Of a DNA stretch of 64,000 nucleotides, positions 62,545 through 64,000 are shown piece by piece. The translations under genes were made by a program, and so were the position numbers. How positions within the stretch are numbered: the first letter of the stretch is position 1; every line of letters begins with the position of its first letter. The DNA is from an uncultured bacterium (GTDB lineage: Bacteria > Cyanobacteriota > Vampirovibrionia > Gastranaerophilales > Gastranaerophilaceae), in contig CACYTP010000001.1 of NCBI GenBank assembly GCA_902777385.1, forward strand, positions 62,001 through 126,000, given 5' to 3'. The notes beneath the pieces were generated by a model, which was not told the DNA's origin, did not search any database, and saw only the letters and a program-made list of their open reading frames with translations.

Positions 62545-64000
62545 ATGGGTTTAGCAGCATCACAAGCAAAACTTTTAAGCATAACATCCCGCATTTCTCA
62601 AAACGAATTGCGAGCACAGCAAATTACTCGTGCGAAACAAGCTCTTGCACAAGAGACTGCTGACATAAGTGAAAAATATGTAAATTCATTAAACGAACAA
62701 CAATTAACCTATGCAATATATGATGAAAATGGTGAAAAAGCGAATGTTGAGCTTACAGGTGCAGTATTATCACAATATGCACCTCTTAGAAACCAGTATG
62801 CTTTGGTTAATGCTAACGGACAAGTTTTGGTATCAGAATTGGATGGTTCAAATTATGAAAATAGTGCAAATCTAAACGAATTTCTTGATAAGTACGGTAT
62901 AGTACAAATACCTACAGGAAAAACAAAAACCGTAGACAATCCGGCTTATCCGGCAGCTTACAATAATTGGTATGAAGGATATCAAAAATGGATTAGCTTA
63001 AAGCCGGATTCGGAAGACGAAAAATACTGGACGAAAGAAACTGTTCTTCAGGAAAATACGGAACTTTATGATGCACTTTATACTACAATGAACGGATTCA
63101 ACTGTTGGGATAAATTAATAGCATCAGAGTTTGGTGTATACGAAATAGAACATGTTATGACAAAAATGCTTGATTATGACAAGGATTATGTCGCATATCC
63201 GGGTACACCACGGGAAGCTACTTATCATAAACTTGGCAAAAACGAAAGAATTAACTCAAGCGGAATTGTACCGGCAACAAATGCTCCTTACGGCGGTGGT
63301 GCTATAAGTTCCGAAGGTGAAATATGGGCAGACGACAAAGAAGCCGCAATGGTCGGCATAAGAAGTAAAATTAAAAATAACGAACATGACCCTGATTTGT
63401 GGCAGGATATAGTCAATCTGTATTATGAAAACCTGAAACACCTGGATTTTGTAAGTAGCGATGAAATTATGAGATACACACAGGCAACAGATAACGGTCA
63501 GCCTGCCATTACTGTATTTGAACTTTGGGACAGATTCTGGGCTATAATTGACAGATTTAAATATATGGAAGAAGTTGAAAAAGACGTATTTGATAAAGAC
63601 ACATACAACGAAGATTATAATGCATGGATGGAAAAAGAACCGGCTCCTCTTGATGTGCCTGTAACTATAGAAGAAGATATATACGAATATAGTGACAAGG
63701 ATCAGGCACAGTGGTATGTAAATTTATGGCACAGAATGAATGGTGAATCGCAAGATAAAGATGGATATACAACATACCAGTCATCTACAACAAATACTTT
63801 AAGCGGAAAATATACAAATCAAAAACGTTGGGAAGTATTAGAAGACGGTTTAATGAATAGTGCAAAATGGCTTAAATATGCACTTGAAACATGTGCTGTA
63901 TCTATTGAACGAGTTGAATTTGCTGATCCTAACGAAAAGGGTACAGGCATTAAAAAAACAAAATGGAATTCTATAATTTATACTAATGCGGCTGATATAG
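62545..64000 (+). CDS. start of a large protein (MGLAASQAKLL family), cut by window end
   Basis: ATG 62545 with AAAGGA ahead; open to the window end, at least 485 aa. The start MGLAASQAKLLSITSRISQNELRAQQI with a predicted coiled coil looks like one seen repeatedly in Gastranaerophilales, though I cannot cite a reference. The rest is soluble with many Trp and Tyr (YEGYQKWISLKPD, LWDRFWAIIDRFKYM). No domain named. Function unknown. Confidence 0.85.
   Translation, partial: MGLAASQAKLLSITSRISQNELRAQQITRAKQALAQETADISEKYVNSLNEQQLTYAIYDENGEKANVELTGAVLSQYAPLRNQYALVNANGQVLVSELDGSNYENSANLNEFLDKYGIVQIPTGKTKTVDNPAYPAAYNNWYEGYQKWISLKPDSEDEKYWTKETVLQENTELYDALYTTMNGFNCWDKLIASEFGVYEIEHVMTKMLDYDKDYVAYPGTPREATYHKLGKNERINSSGIVPATNAPYGGGAISSEGEIWADDKEAAMVGIRSKIKNNEHDPDLWQDIVNLYYENLKHLDFVSSDEIMRYTQATDNGQPAITVFELWDRFWAIIDRFKYMEEVEKDVFDKDTYNEDYNAWMEKEPAPLDVPVTIEEDIYEYSDKDQAQWYVNLWHRMNGESQDKDGYTTYQSSTTNTLSGKYTNQKRWEVLEDGLMNSAKWLKYALETCAVSIERVEFADPNEKGTGIKKTKWNSIIYTNAADI

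Overview
The window looks like chromosome from an uncultured gut bacterium of the Gastranaerophilales (Vampirovibrionia/Melainabacteria, the non-photosynthetic sister group of Cyanobacteria), or something close to it. This is inferred from very AT-rich coding DNA, prepilin-like leaders of the type AFTLAEVLITLGIIG, a large protein beginning MGLAASQAKLL, many short HTH proteins, and housekeeping genes of general Gram-negative character. No 16S rRNA or other decisive marker is present.

Layout. 0-1 kb: end of an unknown gene, a small GC-richer gene, tRNA-Ile(GAT), and a second copy of the tRNA 3' end that looks like an old integration scar. 1-13.8 kb: mostly ordinary single genes (lipoprotein, an odd Cys-rich 2-hydroxyacid dehydrogenase homologue, rpsP, rimI, a BioY-like transporter, M29 aminopeptidase, ogt, PreA-like dehydrogenase, flavodoxin, AI-2E-family permease). 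13.9-19.1 kb: a compact three-gene minus-strand operon encoding a type IIG-like restriction-modification protein, a DUF4062 protein and a TIR-like (PF10137-type) NADase candidate; it reads as an anti-phage module and is my first candidate for an undescribed system. 20-26.5 kb: HNH and Fic genes followed by a Mu/Tn552-type transposition module (DDE transposase, AAA ATPase, a core-binding-domain protein) with an HTH regulator beside it. 26.6-34.6 kb: one 2,667-residue protein with two copies of a GHKL-like ATPase domain, one of them followed by an HEITH zinc motif. 35.5 kb: tRNA-Ala(TGC). 35.7-43.8 kb: a tightly overlapped six-gene operon (UbiA-like prenyltransferase, rifampin-phosphotransferase/PEP-synthase-like enzyme, BtaA-like transferase, polyprenol/phytol-kinase-like protein, double GNAT, AMP-forming ligase), probably making an unusual isoprenoid-containing or amino-lipid product.

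44-64 kb: core genes. dnaB, a TPR protein apparently started from ATT, and a methyl-THF methyltransferase-like gene lie on the minus strand; most genes from 50.4 kb on (U32 peptidase, pilT, recA, dnaN) lie on the plus strand. At the divergence point, 49.83-49.99 kb, are five copies of TGTAGAAAA/TTTTCTACA in A-rich DNA, a candidate replication origin or operator array. At 55.2 kb a run of ten G follows a well-formed promoter, ribosome site and ATG, and puts that ATG one base out of frame with a long prepilin-like ORF, a likely phase-variation switch. A second prepilin-like gene, small regulators and the start of a large MGLAASQAKLL protein finish the window.

Together the region mixes replication/repair genes, cell-surface (type IV pilin-like) genes, and an accessory segment (about 13.9-35 kb) with defence, mobile and giant-protein genes. 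All family assignments come from reading motifs by eye; no database search was made.
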